Shown here: positions 33,798 through 43,083 of the stretch, piece after piece | Position numbering within the stretch: the first letter of the stretch is position 1 | How the letters are laid out: every line of letters starts with the position of its first letter | DNA from: Pluralibacter sp. UBA7423 | Lineage (GTDB): Bacteria > Pseudomonadota > Gammaproteobacteria > Enterobacterales > Enterobacteriaceae | DNA: 64,000 nt | Direction: 5' to 3' | Assembly: GCA_002470465.1 (NCBI GenBank) | Contig: DKMD01000018.1 | Coordinates: 343,292-407,291, forward strand | Translations under genes and position numbers: made by a program | The notes under the pieces: model-generated | The model's input: the letters and a program-made list of their open reading frames with translations, nothing else | Databases searched by the model: none | What the model was told of the DNA's origin: nothing

Positions 33798-34499
33798 GTG
33801 GCGGAGTTAAACGAGTACGGACAATGGGTGGGCGATATCGTGCCAGACTGGCACGGTGCCAGGGAGCTTGAGCGGAAAATGCTGGCAGGCCGAAGCTGTC
33901 GGCTTGAGCCCATCATCGTGGCCCGGCACGCCGCAGATTTATACGAGGCATTTGCGCTGGCTGAAGATGAACGAGACTGGACCTGGCTTGGCAGCGTGCG
34001 TCCAGTCTCCATTGCAGCAACCGAAAGCTGGCTCCAGGCCAAAGTGGATGACAGCGGGCTGGTGCCGTATGCGGTGATTGATGCACGCAGCGAACGCGCG
34101 GTGGGCGTGGTGTGCCTGATGGCGATCGAGCGCGCCAACGGTACGGTAGAAATCGGCCACGTCAGCTGGTCGCAAAGAATGAAGCGCAGCGTGATAAGTA
34201 CCGAAGTGGTCTGGTTACTGTTGCAGGAGGCATTTGCCTGCGGCTACCGTCGCGTGGAGTGGAAATGCGATGCGCTGAACGTGGCCTCGCGTCGGGCCGC
34301 CGAGCGTATCGGTTTTACCTTTGAAGGACGCTTTCGCCAGCGGATGGTGCGCAAAGGCCGCAACCGGGACAGCGACTGGCTGTCAATCATCGACGGTGAA
34401 TGGCCCGCGGTGGATGCCGCGCTGCGAAGCTGGCTTGCGCCGGAGAATTTTGATGCGGCAGGCCAGCAGCTACACAGGCTGGAGAGCTTTCGCCAGTAG
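33798..34499 (+). CDS. GNAT-family N-acetyltransferase (RimJ/RimL-like)
   Basis: A 233-residue acetyl-CoA-dependent transferase. The start is GTG 33798 with GGGAG 6 nt upstream. The core shows [38 protein letters not shown], an acetyl-CoA-binding stretch around [17 protein letters not shown], and [22 protein letters not shown], the usual asparagine/second-CoA motif. Proteins of this group modify N-terminal amino groups of ribosomal proteins or small molecules; the target here is unknown. Its end overlaps entD by 30 bp in convergent orientation. It is absent from the E. coli ybdK-entD interval. Confidence 0.8.
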   Translation: MAELNEYGQWVGDIVPDWHGARELERKMLAGRSCRLEPIIVARHAADLYEAFALAEDERDWTWLGSVRPVSIAATESWLQAKVDDSGLVPYAVIDARSERAVGVVCLMAIERANGTVEIGHVSWSQRMKRSVISTEVVWLLLQEAFACGYRRVEWKCDALNVASRRAAERIGFTFEGRFRQRMVRKGRNRDSDWLSIIDGEWPAVDAALRSWLAPENFDAAGQQLHRLESFRQ

Positions 34500-35132
34500 C
34501 GTGACGATCTCCTGCCCGCGCTGAAGCCAGCTGACATCGCAGCGCTGCCCGGCAAGGGTGGGCGAAAAGGTGGAAGAGAATTGCAGCGTCACGTGTTGTG
34601 CATCAAGCGCAACCACCTGAGCTGAGGCAAATCCGGGCAGGTCGGTTGTCATAAAAGAGAAGGCTTTGAAGGCGCTTTCCTTCGCGCTGAAGGCCAGCGT
34701 TAGCGCCAGCGAATGCGGCAAGCCGCTGGCGTGCAGCATCCTTTGTTCTTCCGGTGTGATAATGCCGTTGGTCAGTTCCTCACACATCGCCTCGCTAAAA
34801 CAGGTTTCAAGATCGACCCCGACAGGCTCCCGCGATACCACCGCCAGCGCGGTCGTTCCGCAGTGACTGATGCTGCCGTAAAAGCCATCCGGCCACATGG
34901 GCTGGCGATGAGGGCCGATATCCGGAATCTGCCGACTACCGTGCTCCTGCAACGCATGAAGCGCCGCCAGCCGTCCGGCGAGATGTTCGGCTTTGCGTTT
35001 GCGTCCGGCAGCCTGAAGTTTAGCGTGATGGGGAAGCCAGAGCAGATCGGCGTCGGTAAAGGTCTGCGAATCGAAATCGATTCGGTGAAGGAGGTGAGCG
35101 GCAAGCGGGAAGGTGCTGTGGTGGGTTTTCAT
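34470..35132 (-). CDS. entD: Enterobactin synthase phosphopantetheinyl transferase EntD
   Basis: This 220-residue Sfp/EntD-type transferase moves phosphopantetheine from CoA to the carrier-domain serines of EntB and EntF. Motifs are GFYGSISHCGTTALAVVS (P2), VGVDLET with the Mg2+-binding Asp, and FSAKESAFKAF (P3, with WxxKEA replaced by FSAKES as usual in EntD). It is slightly longer than the E. coli form. It is transcribed away from fepA's far end in the same direction, 113 bp after fepA, with two GGGAGAGGG repeats between. Confidence 0.93.
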   Translation of the reverse strand: MKTHHSTFPLAAHLLHRIDFDSQTFTDADLLWLPHHAKLQAAGRKRKAEHLAGRLAALHALQEHGSRQIPDIGPHRQPMWPDGFYGSISHCGTTALAVVSREPVGVDLETCFSEAMCEELTNGIITPEEQRMLHASGLPHSLALTLAFSAKESAFKAFSFMTTDLPGFASAQVVALDAQHVTLQFSSTFSPTLAGQRCDVSWLQRGQEIVTLLAKALQPV

Positions 35133-35143
35133 TTTGTGGAACT

Positions 35144-35235
35144 CCCTCTCCCTGACCCTCTCCCAAAGGGAGAGGGAAATTTTCGGTGCGGACGGGTTTC
35201 TCCCTCTCCCTTCGTGAGAGGGCTGGGGAGAGGGG
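35144..35235. repeat. GGGAGAGGG palindromic repeats, two copies
   Basis: Two copies of the CCCTCTCCC...GGGAGAGGG palindrome (35144-35176 and 35202-35235) fill most of the fepA-entD gap. The cores match those at 12-44 and 58748-58828. Confidence 0.8.
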
Positions 35236-35245
35236 AAACTCAGGA

Positions 35246-37471
35246 TCAGAAGTGCGTATTCACGCTCATATAATAAGTCCGGCCGGACTCGTTATAGGTT
35301 TCTGCACCCGCGCCATACATATAGCCCGTCGCGCCGCCGGTGGTCTGGGCGTTACCCGCACGCCAGTGGCGCTTGTCGAACAGGTTGTCGATCCCCGCCG
35401 TGAAGCTGACGTTTTTGGTGGCATCCCAGGTGCCGCTCAGGCCAACGATGCTGTACGGACTGACTTCGTTCAGCTCGCTGCCCGTCACCGGTTGCCCTTT
35501 GTAGTTGTACTTCTTCGGCTGCTGCTTGCCGTACCAGGTGAAGGTCGACTGGACGGACACGTCCTGCACAATCTGCCAGCTCAGGGTCGAGTTCAGCGTG
35601 TATTCCGGGATGATCGACAGACGGTCGCCGGTCTCCTTGTTCTTACTTTGCAGCATATAGGTGATGTTGTTGGTCCAGTTGACGGTCTCGGTCACCGGCA
35701 CGTTCAGCGTCCCTTCCAGACCTTCCACCACCGCTTTTGGCACGTTCTCCCACTGATAAAGATCGGTGCCAGCGCCGTTGGTGGATACCGGCGAATAACC
35801 GGCTTCAATCTTGTTGCGGTAGTCGTTGCGGAACCAGGTCGCGCCAGCCAGCCAGCCGTCATGCTTAAACTCCAGCCCCACTTCTTTGTTGATGCTGGTT
35901 TCGGCCTTCAGGTCATCATTCCCCTGCAGATAGCAGCCGCTGGTGCTGGCGTAGCAGCCCTGGCCTTTGCTGTAGAGAATGTAGTTCGGGTTGGTCTGAT
36001 ACAGGCTTGGCGCTTTATAGGCGCGCGCGATGCCCATCTTCAGGGTGAAGTCATCACCCAGGCCCTGCGACAGGTTCAGGGACGGACTCCAGTTGTCGCC
36101 GACGATGCTGTGGTGATCGAAGCGCAATGCTGGCGTCAGCATGGTGGAGTCGGTCACTTCAACGTTGTCTTCGGCAAACAGCGAGAAGATCTCCGCCTGC
36201 GAGTACGGGCTGCGATTGGTGCTGCTGAAGCCCGGAATTGGCCCGCCCATAAAGGTCTGGGTGTTCGACCCCATATCCTTCATCTTCTGCTGGTTCCACT
36301 CGGTGCCGAGCGTCAGCGTCTGGTTGAAGACAAAATCGACGGGCAGGTTGATTTCACTGTGCAGCAGCACGTCGGACAGATCGATATCAACAAACTTGTT
36401 GGAGTTAAAGATCCCTTCGGTGCCACCCGCCAGGCCTTCGCCTTTGCGCGAGTTGCGGGTGTGCTCGTACTGCGCCCAGGTGCTGGTGGTGACGCCGTTA
36501 TCCCAGCCGCCGTTCCAGGTGAGGGCGTAATTCTGACGGTACAGACGGTTGGTCTCTTTGCCGTAGTTTTCCTTCACGAAGTTATTGGTGTTGGTGTTCT
36601 GGGTGTCGCCTGCATAGAGGTTATTCTGGCGGTTGTAGCCGGCTTCCAGCTCCAGGGACTGCATGGGAGCAAAGTCCCAGCGCAGCTGGCCGTTGATGGC
36701 CTTGTTTTCCACTCCTTCGCGCCCGGCGGGCAGGGTGTTCTGGTAGATGCCGGTACGCTCTGACTGATGACCCTGATTGATGTCCCATGCGTCGGCCTGC
36801 GTTTTGTCCAGGTTGCCGTAGAGGCGGAAGCTGAAGTCGCCGCCCATCGGCCCGGTCAGGCTGAAGTTGGTGCGCTTGGTGGAGCCTTCGTCTTTATGCT
36901 CCGGCAGGTTCATGTAAGTGTCCCAGGAGCCGTGCCACTCGTTGCTGGATTTTTTGGTGATGATGTTCACCACGCCGCCTGCTGCGCCATTGCCGTAGCG
37001 GGCCGCGGCTGGACCACGAATGACTTCAATACGTTCGATCATCTCTGGCGGTACCCAGCCGGTATCACCGCGGGTGTCGCGCTCGCCGCGCCAGCCCAGA
37101 CGCACGGAGTTGCGGCTGGTGACAGGTTTACCGTCGACCAGAATCAGGGTGTTTTCCGGGCCCATACCGCGAATATCAATCTGGCGGTTGTTGCCACGCT
37201 GGCCGCTGGTGGAGTTCCCCGTCAGGTTCACGCCCGGCATGGTACGAATAATTTCGGACACGTCGCGAGCGGGAGGATTTTTGCGGATCTCATCCGCGGT
37301 GATGGTGGATACGCCCGGCGCCTGCAGGTTCTGCTGTGCGGCGGTCACAACCATCGTTTCTTCTGCGTCTGCTGTGCTTGCCTTTGCGGTCTCTTCAGCG
37401 TGCAGCGGTAAAGCCACCCCGTAAATGCCCAGATTGACCAGTAAGGTCAGGGACTTAAGTTTGTTATTCAT
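35246..37471 (-). CDS. fepA: Ferric enterobactin outer-membrane receptor FepA
   Basis: A 741-residue TonB-dependent receptor closely matching FepA. The signal peptide ends near LPLHAEE, the TonB box EETMVVTA comes at about 37, the plug contains RKNPPARDVSEIIRTMPGVN and NRQIDIRGMGPENTLILVDG, and the barrel ends YYMSVNTHF. A Cys pair lies in GQGCYASTSGCYLQ. It imports ferric enterobactin with energy from TonB-ExbB-ExbD. It is divergent from fes across 211 bp holding Fur-like sites, and is followed by entD. Confidence 0.97.
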   Translation of the reverse strand: MNNKLKSLTLLVNLGIYGVALPLHAEETAKASTADAEETMVVTAAQQNLQAPGVSTITADEIRKNPPARDVSEIIRTMPGVNLTGNSTSGQRGNNRQIDIRGMGPENTLILVDGKPVTSRNSVRLGWRGERDTRGDTGWVPPEMIERIEVIRGPAAARYGNGAAGGVVNIITKKSSNEWHGSWDTYMNLPEHKDEGSTKRTNFSLTGPMGGDFSFRLYGNLDKTQADAWDINQGHQSERTGIYQNTLPAGREGVENKAINGQLRWDFAPMQSLELEAGYNRQNNLYAGDTQNTNTNNFVKENYGKETNRLYRQNYALTWNGGWDNGVTTSTWAQYEHTRNSRKGEGLAGGTEGIFNSNKFVDIDLSDVLLHSEINLPVDFVFNQTLTLGTEWNQQKMKDMGSNTQTFMGGPIPGFSSTNRSPYSQAEIFSLFAEDNVEVTDSTMLTPALRFDHHSIVGDNWSPSLNLSQGLGDDFTLKMGIARAYKAPSLYQTNPNYILYSKGQGCYASTSGCYLQGNDDLKAETSINKEVGLEFKHDGWLAGATWFRNDYRNKIEAGYSPVSTNGAGTDLYQWENVPKAVVEGLEGTLNVPVTETVNWTNNITYMLQSKNKETGDRLSIIPEYTLNSTLSWQIVQDVSVQSTFTWYGKQQPKKYNYKGQPVTGSELNEVSPYSIVGLSGTWDATKNVSFTAGIDNLFDKRHWRAGNAQTTGGATGYMYGAGAETYNESGRTYYMSVNTHF

Positions 37472-37506
37472 TGTGAGTCAACGTCCTGCTGTATGGATAA
37501 AAACCT

Positions 37507-37555
37507 CGTCATACTTCGAGCTGCAGATGCGTTGGCTGCAACTCGAATTATTTAG
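37507..37555. repeat. Miniature intergenic inverted repeat
   Basis: TTCGAG-C-TGCA ... TGCA-A-CTCGAA forms a 10-bp stem with one mismatch, flanked by CGTCATAC and TTATTTAGAG. It looks like a shortened copy of the CTTCGAGTTGCA...TGCAACTCGAA element common between genes in Klebsiella, Enterobacter and Yersinia (family recalled, not searched). Confidence 0.5.
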
Positions 37556-37599
37556 AGGTTACGAAAGTGAACATAACGAAAACGCGCGCCAATACGCTA

Positions 37600-37640
37600 T
37601 TGCAAATGCAAATAGTTATCAATAATATTATCAATAAATT
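37600..37640. promoter_or_regulatory. Fur-binding region between fepA and fes
   Basis: Overlapping GCAAAT, AGTTATCAATAAT and ATTATCAATAAAT motifs make a cluster of GATAAT-like half sites in the divergent fepA/fes promoter, where E. coli has a bidirectional Fur-controlled promoter. Iron repression of both transcripts is expected. Confidence 0.7.
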
Positions 37641-37682
37641 TTGGCGTGTAACAAATAATTCCACAGATATCGCGGGGTTAAC

Positions 37683-38891
37683 GTGGCGGAAACGGTGGCA
37701 GGGAGTGCAGAGTGGTGGGCGCGCATCGAGGGGCCTCAGTGGCGTCGGGAAGGAGAGAACTGCCACGTCACGTTTTACTGGCGAGATCCGGCGGGAGATG
37801 AGCGTCATTCAGCCATTCAGCGGGTGTGGATCTACATCACCGGCGTAACGGATCACCACCAGAACGCGGTGCCGCAGACGCTGTCCCGTCTACCGGGCAC
37901 CGACGTCTGGCAGTGGCAAACCTGGCTCCCCGTCAGCTGGCGCGGCAGCTACTGTTTTATCCCCACCGATCGTACCGATGACTTTGCGGCGGCGCTGTTC
38001 AACGGCGAAGCGCCCGATCGTCAACTGCTGCGTGAGGGCTGGCGTAAGCTGTTGCCGAACGCGGTGGCCGATCCGCGAAACGCACACAGCTGGCGCGGTG
38101 GGCGAGGGCATGCCGTGTCGGCGCTCTCCTTGCCGGAAGCCCCCGTTCAGCCAGGCTGGGATCTGCCTGACGTCTCTTATGCACCGCCGGTTTGTATCCA
38201 GTGGCGCAGCCAGCGTCTGGGTAACATTCGCCGCGTCTGGGTTTACACCACGGGCGAAGCGTCCTCTGATGAACGTCCGCTGGCGCTGCTGCTCGACGGC
38301 CAGTTCTGGGCCGAAAGCATGCCGGTCTGGTCGCCGCTTGCCCGCCTTACGCTGGAGGGGCGGCTTCCACCCGCTGTCTACGTCCTGATTGATGCCATCG
38401 ATACCGCACACCGCAGCGCCGAGCTGCCGTGTAACCAGGATTTCTGGCTGGCGTTGCAGGAAGAGCTGCTGCCGCAAATCCGGCGCATTGCACCGCACAG
38501 CGAACATCCTGAACGTCGTCTTGTGGCCGGGCAGAGCTTTGGCGGTCTGGCGGCGATGTATGCCGGGCTGAGCTTTCCGCAGCAGTTTGGCTGCGTGCTC
38601 AGTCAGTCCGGTTCCTACTGGTGGCCCACGCGCGGTGAGCCTCACGGCGGCGTAATCCCTGAAAAACTTTCCCGCGGAGAATTGTCGCCGCGCGGCCTGC
38701 GCATCTGGCTGGAAGCCGGGCGTCGCGAGCCGGTTATCTTTAAGGCCAATCAGGCCCTCTTCCAACAACTACAACGTACACAGCAGCCGGTTTTCTGGCG
38801 TCAGGTTGACGGCGGACACGATGCGCTGTGCTGGCGCGGCGGCTTAACCGCAGGGCTGATTGCGCTCTGGCAGCCGCTGCTCCCGGCATAA
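37683..38891 (+). CDS. fes: Enterochelin esterase Fes
   Basis: This 402-residue cytoplasmic esterase opens the trilactone of ferric enterobactin to release iron. It matches E. coli Fes across its length: the N-terminal domain with RVWIYITGVTDHHQN and FIPTDR, and the hydrolase domain with IDAIDTAHRSAELPCN, nucleophile elbow GQSFGG, SQSGSYWWP and the late catalytic His in DGGHDALCWRGG. The start is GTG 37683. ybdZ and entF follow closely, so fes heads a fes-ybdZ-entF operon. Confidence 0.95.
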   Translation: MAETVAGSAEWWARIEGPQWRREGENCHVTFYWRDPAGDERHSAIQRVWIYITGVTDHHQNAVPQTLSRLPGTDVWQWQTWLPVSWRGSYCFIPTDRTDDFAAALFNGEAPDRQLLREGWRKLLPNAVADPRNAHSWRGGRGHAVSALSLPEAPVQPGWDLPDVSYAPPVCIQWRSQRLGNIRRVWVYTTGEASSDERPLALLLDGQFWAESMPVWSPLARLTLEGRLPPAVYVLIDAIDTAHRSAELPCNQDFWLALQEELLPQIRRIAPHSEHPERRLVAGQSFGGLAAMYAGLSFPQQFGCVLSQSGSYWWPTRGEPHGGVIPEKLSRGELSPRGLRIWLEAGRREPVIFKANQALFQQLQRTQQPVFWRQVDGGHDALCWRGGLTAGLIALWQPLLPA

Positions 38892-38915
38892 CGCGCTTTA
38901 CGACAGGAGTTTGGT

Positions 38916-39131
38916 ATGCAAATCAGTAACCCTTTCGATGATGCGCAAGGGCAGTTTTATATTCTGCAAAATGCGCAGCAGCAGTACAGCCTGTGGCCGC
39001 AGCACTGCGCGTTGCCCGAAGGCTGGCATGTTGTCTGTGAACCCCAGAGCGCGGAGGCCTGCAACGCCTGGCTGGCGGCTCGCTGGACTACTCTGAACCC
39101 CGCCCATTTTGCCGGAGCTCGCCATGACTGA
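38916..39131 (+). CDS. ybdZ: MbtH-like protein YbdZ
   Basis: A 71-residue MbtH-family protein with the conserved residues N, PFDD, QYSLWP, PEGW and LNPAHF at their usual spacing. It binds the adenylation domain of EntF and improves its activity and solubility. It lies 24 bp after fes and overlaps entF by 8 bp. Confidence 0.93.
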   Translation: MQISNPFDDAQGQFYILQNAQQQYSLWPQHCALPEGWHVVCEPQSAEACNAWLAARWTTLNPAHFAGARHD

Positions 39132-42100
39132 ACGTTTACCGCTGGTGGCCGCGCAGCCGGGGATCTGGATGGCGGAGCAGCTTTCCACGCTGCCGAATGC
39201 CTGGAGCGTTGCCCATTACGTTGAGCTTGAAGGCGAAATGGATGCTGCCCGGTTTGCCGAGGCTATTGCCCTCGGGCTGGCGCAGGCCGACACGCTGAAA
39301 ATGCGCTTTAGTGAAGATAACGGCGAGCTGTGGCAATGGGTGGACGACAGCCTGACGCACGATGCGAGCGCAGTGCTGGATTTACGCCACCAGGCCGACC
39401 CCCATGCTGCCGCAATGGCGGTGATGCAGGCTGACCTGGCGCAGAACACCCGCGTCGACAGCGGCAACCCGCTGGTATGCCATCAGCTCATCCGCGTCGG
39501 TGACCATCGCTGGTACTGGTATCAGCGCTATCATCATCTGCTGGTGGATGGCTTCAGCTTCCCGGCCATTACCCGCCAGATCGTGCAGATTTATGCCGCA
39601 TTGCTGCGTGGAGAAACGCCGCCCACCTCGCCGTTTACGCCTTTCGCGGACGTTGTGGAGGAATATCAGCGTTACCAGCAGAGCGAAGCGCGCACGCGCG
39701 ATGGCGCGTTCTGGGCTGAACAGCGCAAACAGCTGCCTCCGCCAGCCTCGCTCTCCTCCGCGCCATTATCTGGCCGGGCGACCAGTACGGAGATCTGGCG
39801 GCTTAAGCTCACCGCGGACAAACAGGCCTTCAGCCGTTTAGCGACCACACACACCGCTCAGCGTACCGATCTGGCTCTGGCGCTGGCCGCGCTCTGGCTG
39901 GGACGCCTGTGCGGACGCAACGACTACGCGGCGGGTTACATTTTCATGCGCCGCATGGGCTCTGCCGCGCTGACCGCAACGGGGCCGGTGCTGAATGTAT
40001 TGCCCCTGGCGGTCACCATCAGGCCGGAAGAGACCTTACCGGAGCTGGCGGATCGCCTGGGGGCGCAGTTGAAAAAAATGCGCCGTCACCAGCGCTATGA
40101 TGCGGAGCAAATTGTTCGTGACGCCGGCAAGGCGGCAGGTGAAGAGCCGCTGTTTGGCCCGGTGTTCAACGTCAAAGTGTTTGATTATCAGCTCGAACTC
40201 GACGGCGTGCATGCCACCACTCACACTCTGGCGACGGGTCCGGTGAACGATCTGGAGCTGGCGCTGTTCCCGGACGAGGAGGGCGGCCTGACAATTGAAG
40301 TGCTGGCTAATAAACAGCGCTATGACGAATCAGAACTGCAACAGCATATTGCCCGACTGCTGGTGATGCTGAACCAGTTTGCTGCAAATCCTGAACTGCG
40401 CTGCGGCGAAGTTGAGATGGTGTCAGACGAGGAGTATCAGCGTCTGGAGCAGATTAACGACACGGGCATGATGCTGCCGGAAACCACGCTTAGTGCGCTG
40501 GTGGCGGCCCAGGCCGCAAAAACGCCGGATGCTATTGCGCTGGCAGATGCCCGTATGCAGTTTACCTATCGCGAAATGCGCCAGCAGGTTGTGGCGCTGG
40601 CAAATGTGCTGCGCGAGCGTGGCGTAAAACCCGGCGACAGCGTTGCGGTCGCATTACCGCGTTCGGTTTTTTTAACCCTCGCGCTGCACGGTATTGTGGA
40701 AGCGGGCGCGGCCTGGCTGCCGCTGGATACGGGCTATCCGGACGAGCGTCTGCACATGATGCTGGAAGATGCCCGCCCCTCGCTGCTGATTACCTCCGAC
40801 GATCAGCTAAGCCGTTTCCCGGGTATCGACACGCTGTGCTACACCGCGCCGTTGCCAACGGGAGATGATTCTCCGCTCGTACTTTCGCGCTCCGAACACA
40901 CCGCCTATATCATCTTCACGTCGGGCTCAACCGGCAGGCCGAAGGGCGTGATGGTCGGCCAGACGGCGATCGTCAACCGCCTGCTGTGGATGCAGGACCA
41001 CTATCCGCTGAATGCCAGCGACGTGGTGGCGCAAAAAACGCCATGCAGTTTTGACGTCTCGGTGTGGGAGTTCTGGTGGCCGTTTATCACCGGTGCGAAG
41101 CTGGTGATGGCCGAGCCGGAGGCGCACCGCGATCCGCAGGCGTTACAGCAGTTCTTCGCCGATTTCGGCGTGACCACCACGCACTTTGTGCCGTCGATGC
41201 TGGCGGCGTTTGTCGCCTCGCTCAACGAAGAGAGCGTGGCCTCGTGCCGCACGCTGAAGCAGGTGTTCTGCAGCGGCGAAGCGCTGCCTGCCGCGCTGTG
41301 TCGGGAGTGGGAACAGCTCATTGGTGCGCCTCTGCATAACCTGTACGGGCCGACGGAAGCGGCGGTGGACGTCAGCTGGTATCCGGCCTTTGGCCCGGAG
41401 CTGGCGGCGGTGAAGGGCAACAGCGTGCCGATTGGTTTCCCTGTGTGGAACACCGGTCTGCGCATTCTGGACGCGCAGATGCGCCCGGTGCCGTTTGGTG
41501 TGGCGGGCGATCTCTATCTCACCGGCGTCCAGCTGGCGCAGGGCTATATGGGCCGTCCGGACCTCACGGCCAGCCGCTTTATTGCCGATCCGTTTGCCCC
41601 GGGCGAGCGTATGTACCGCACCGGCGACGTTGCCCGGTGGCAGGATTTCGGCGCAGTGGAGTATTTAGGCCGCAGCGACGATCAGCTAAAAATTCGCGGG
41701 CAGCGCATTGAGCTTGGCGAAATCGAACGCATGATGCTGACCCTGCCAGAAGTGGCGCAGGCCGTGGCGCACGCCTGCGTGCTGAACCAGGCTGCAGCAG
41801 TGGGCGGCGATGCGCGTCAGTTGGTGGGTTACGTGGTGTCGGAATCGGGGCTGCCGCTGGACGGCGACATGCTGCTCGAAAATCTGCGCGGCAAGCTGCC
41901 GCCGCATATGGTGCCGGTGACGCTAATTTCACTTTCAGCGCTTCCGCTAAGCGCCAACGGCAAGCTTGACCGCAAAGCACTACCGCTGCCGGAGCTGGCG
42001 CAAAAAGCGCCGGGTCGTGCGGTGGAAAGCGCCGTGGAAATTGCTGTTGCTGAGGCATTCAGCGTGCTGCTCGGCTGCGAGATTAATGATGTGGACGCTG

Positions 42101-42990
42101 ATTTCTTCGCCCTCGGTGGCCATTCGCTGCTGGCGATGCGCCTTGCGGCGCAGCTGAGCCGCACCTTTGCCCGCCAGGTGACACCGGGACAGGTGATGGT
42201 GGCTTCCACGGTGGGCAAGCTCAGCGAGTTGCTGGAGTCTGTGGACGACGCACAAGCGCAACGCTTAGGTTATGAAGCGATTTTGCCTCTGCGCGAAAGC
42301 GACGGGCCACGCCTGTGGTGCTTCCATCCGGCCTCGGGCTTCGCGTGGCAGTTTAGCGTACTGGCCCGCTGGCTGAGCCTGCGCTGGTCGATAACGGGCA
42401 TCCAGTCGCCGCGCCCGGATGGCCCTATGGCCCACGTGACGACGCTGGATGAACTCTGTGAAAACCATCTGCAAACGCTGCTTACACAGCAGCCTCACGG
42501 CCCGTATTACCTGTTTGGTTACTCGCTCGGCGGCACGCTGGCGCAGGGTATTGCTGCCCGGCTCCGCCAGCGTGGTGAAGCGGTCGCTTTCCTCGGGCTG
42601 CTGGACACCTGGCCGCCGGAAACGCAGAACTGGTCGGAAAAGGAAGCCAACGGTCTGGATCCGGAAGTGCTGGCAGAGATTAACCGCGAGCGCGAGGCCT
42701 TCCTTGCCGCACAGCAAGGTCAGGCGTCCGGTGAGCTGTTTACCGCTATTGAAGGCAACTATGCTGATGCGGTGCGCCTGCTGACCACCGCCCACAGCGT
42801 GAAGTTTGACGGAAGGGCAACGCTGTTCGTTGCCGAACGCACGCTGACGCCGGGTCAGGATCCGCATCGCGCGTGGGCACCCTGGGTGAACGAACTGGAT
42901 GTGTATCGCCAGGACTGTGCCCACGTGGATATCATCTCCCCGCAGGCGTTTGAGGCGATTGGCCCGGTGCTGAAAGAGGTGCTTGGCTAA
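39124..42990 (+). CDS. entF: Enterobactin synthase component F (non-ribosomal peptide synthetase)
   Basis: ATG 39124 (MTERLPLVAAQPGIWMAEQL) matches the E. coli start and gives 1288 residues. The order is condensation domain (HHLLVDG at about 137), adenylation domain for L-serine (YIIFTSGSTGRPKGVMV, NLYGPTEAAVD, YRTGDVARW, GRSDDQLKIRG), carrier domain (GGHSLLAMR, Ser at about 1000) and thioesterase (GYSLGG at about 1132). It condenses dihydroxybenzoate from EntB with serine and cyclises three units to enterobactin. EntD primes the carrier. The upstream ATG 39109 lies inside ybdZ and is less likely. Confidence 0.97.
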   Translation: MTERLPLVAAQPGIWMAEQLSTLPNAWSVAHYVELEGEMDAARFAEAIALGLAQADTLKMRFSEDNGELWQWVDDSLTHDASAVLDLRHQADPHAAAMAVMQADLAQNTRVDSGNPLVCHQLIRVGDHRWYWYQRYHHLLVDGFSFPAITRQIVQIYAALLRGETPPTSPFTPFADVVEEYQRYQQSEARTRDGAFWAEQRKQLPPPASLSSAPLSGRATSTEIWRLKLTADKQAFSRLATTHTAQRTDLALALAALWLGRLCGRNDYAAGYIFMRRMGSAALTATGPVLNVLPLAVTIRPEETLPELADRLGAQLKKMRRHQRYDAEQIVRDAGKAAGEEPLFGPVFNVKVFDYQLELDGVHATTHTLATGPVNDLELALFPDEEGGLTIEVLANKQRYDESELQQHIARLLVMLNQFAANPELRCGEVEMVSDEEYQRLEQINDTGMMLPETTLSALVAAQAAKTPDAIALADARMQFTYREMRQQVVALANVLRERGVKPGDSVAVALPRSVFLTLALHGIVEAGAAWLPLDTGYPDERLHMMLEDARPSLLITSDDQLSRFPGIDTLCYTAPLPTGDDSPLVLSRSEHTAYIIFTSGSTGRPKGVMVGQTAIVNRLLWMQDHYPLNASDVVAQKTPCSFDVSVWEFWWPFITGAKLVMAEPEAHRDPQALQQFFADFGVTTTHFVPSMLAAFVASLNEESVASCRTLKQVFCSGEALPAALCREWEQLIGAPLHNLYGPTEAAVDVSWYPAFGPELAAVKGNSVPIGFPVWNTGLRILDAQMRPVPFGVAGDLYLTGVQLAQGYMGRPDLTASRFIADPFAPGERMYRTGDVARWQDFGAVEYLGRSDDQLKIRGQRIELGEIERMMLTLPEVAQAVAHACVLNQAAAVGGDARQLVGYVVSESGLPLDGDMLLENLRGKLPPHMVPVTLISLSALPLSANGKLDRKALPLPELAQKAPGRAVESAVEIAVAEAFSVLLGCEINDVDADFFALGGHSLLAMRLAAQLSRTFARQVTPGQVMVASTVGKLSELLESVDDAQAQRLGYEAILPLRESDGPRLWCFHPASGFAWQFSVLARWLSLRWSITGIQSPRPDGPMAHVTTLDELCENHLQTLLTQQPHGPYYLFGYSLGGTLAQGIAARLRQRGEAVAFLGLLDTWPPETQNWSEKEANGLDPEVLAEINREREAFLAAQQGQASGELFTAIEGNYADAVRLLTTAHSVKFDGRATLFVAERTLTPGQDPHRAWAPWVNELDVYRQDCAHVDIISPQAFEAIGPVLKEVLG

Positions 42991-42999
42991 TCCGTTTTT

Positions 43000-43019
43000 G
43001 GGCAGCCGTCTGGCTGCCC
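43000..43019. repeat. Hairpin after entF
   Basis: GGGCAGCC-GTCT-GGCTGCCC is a perfect 8-bp stem 9 bp past the entF stop. The T-run lies before, not after it, so it does not fit an intrinsic terminator on the entF strand. Confidence 0.6.
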
Positions 43020-43083
43020 GCTATCCTTATTTCGCGCCTGTGGCACAATGAGCACTTTCCATACTGGACCGGGAGTAAGGGAA

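Noticed and set aside
35186..36763. 525-codon plus-strand frame opposite fepA
   Set aside because: fepA is unmistakable on the minus strand; the frame starts inside a repeat and shows no domain.
43000..43019. Hairpin after entF as intrinsic terminator
   Set aside because: The T-run precedes the stem on the transcribed strand; nothing suitable follows it.
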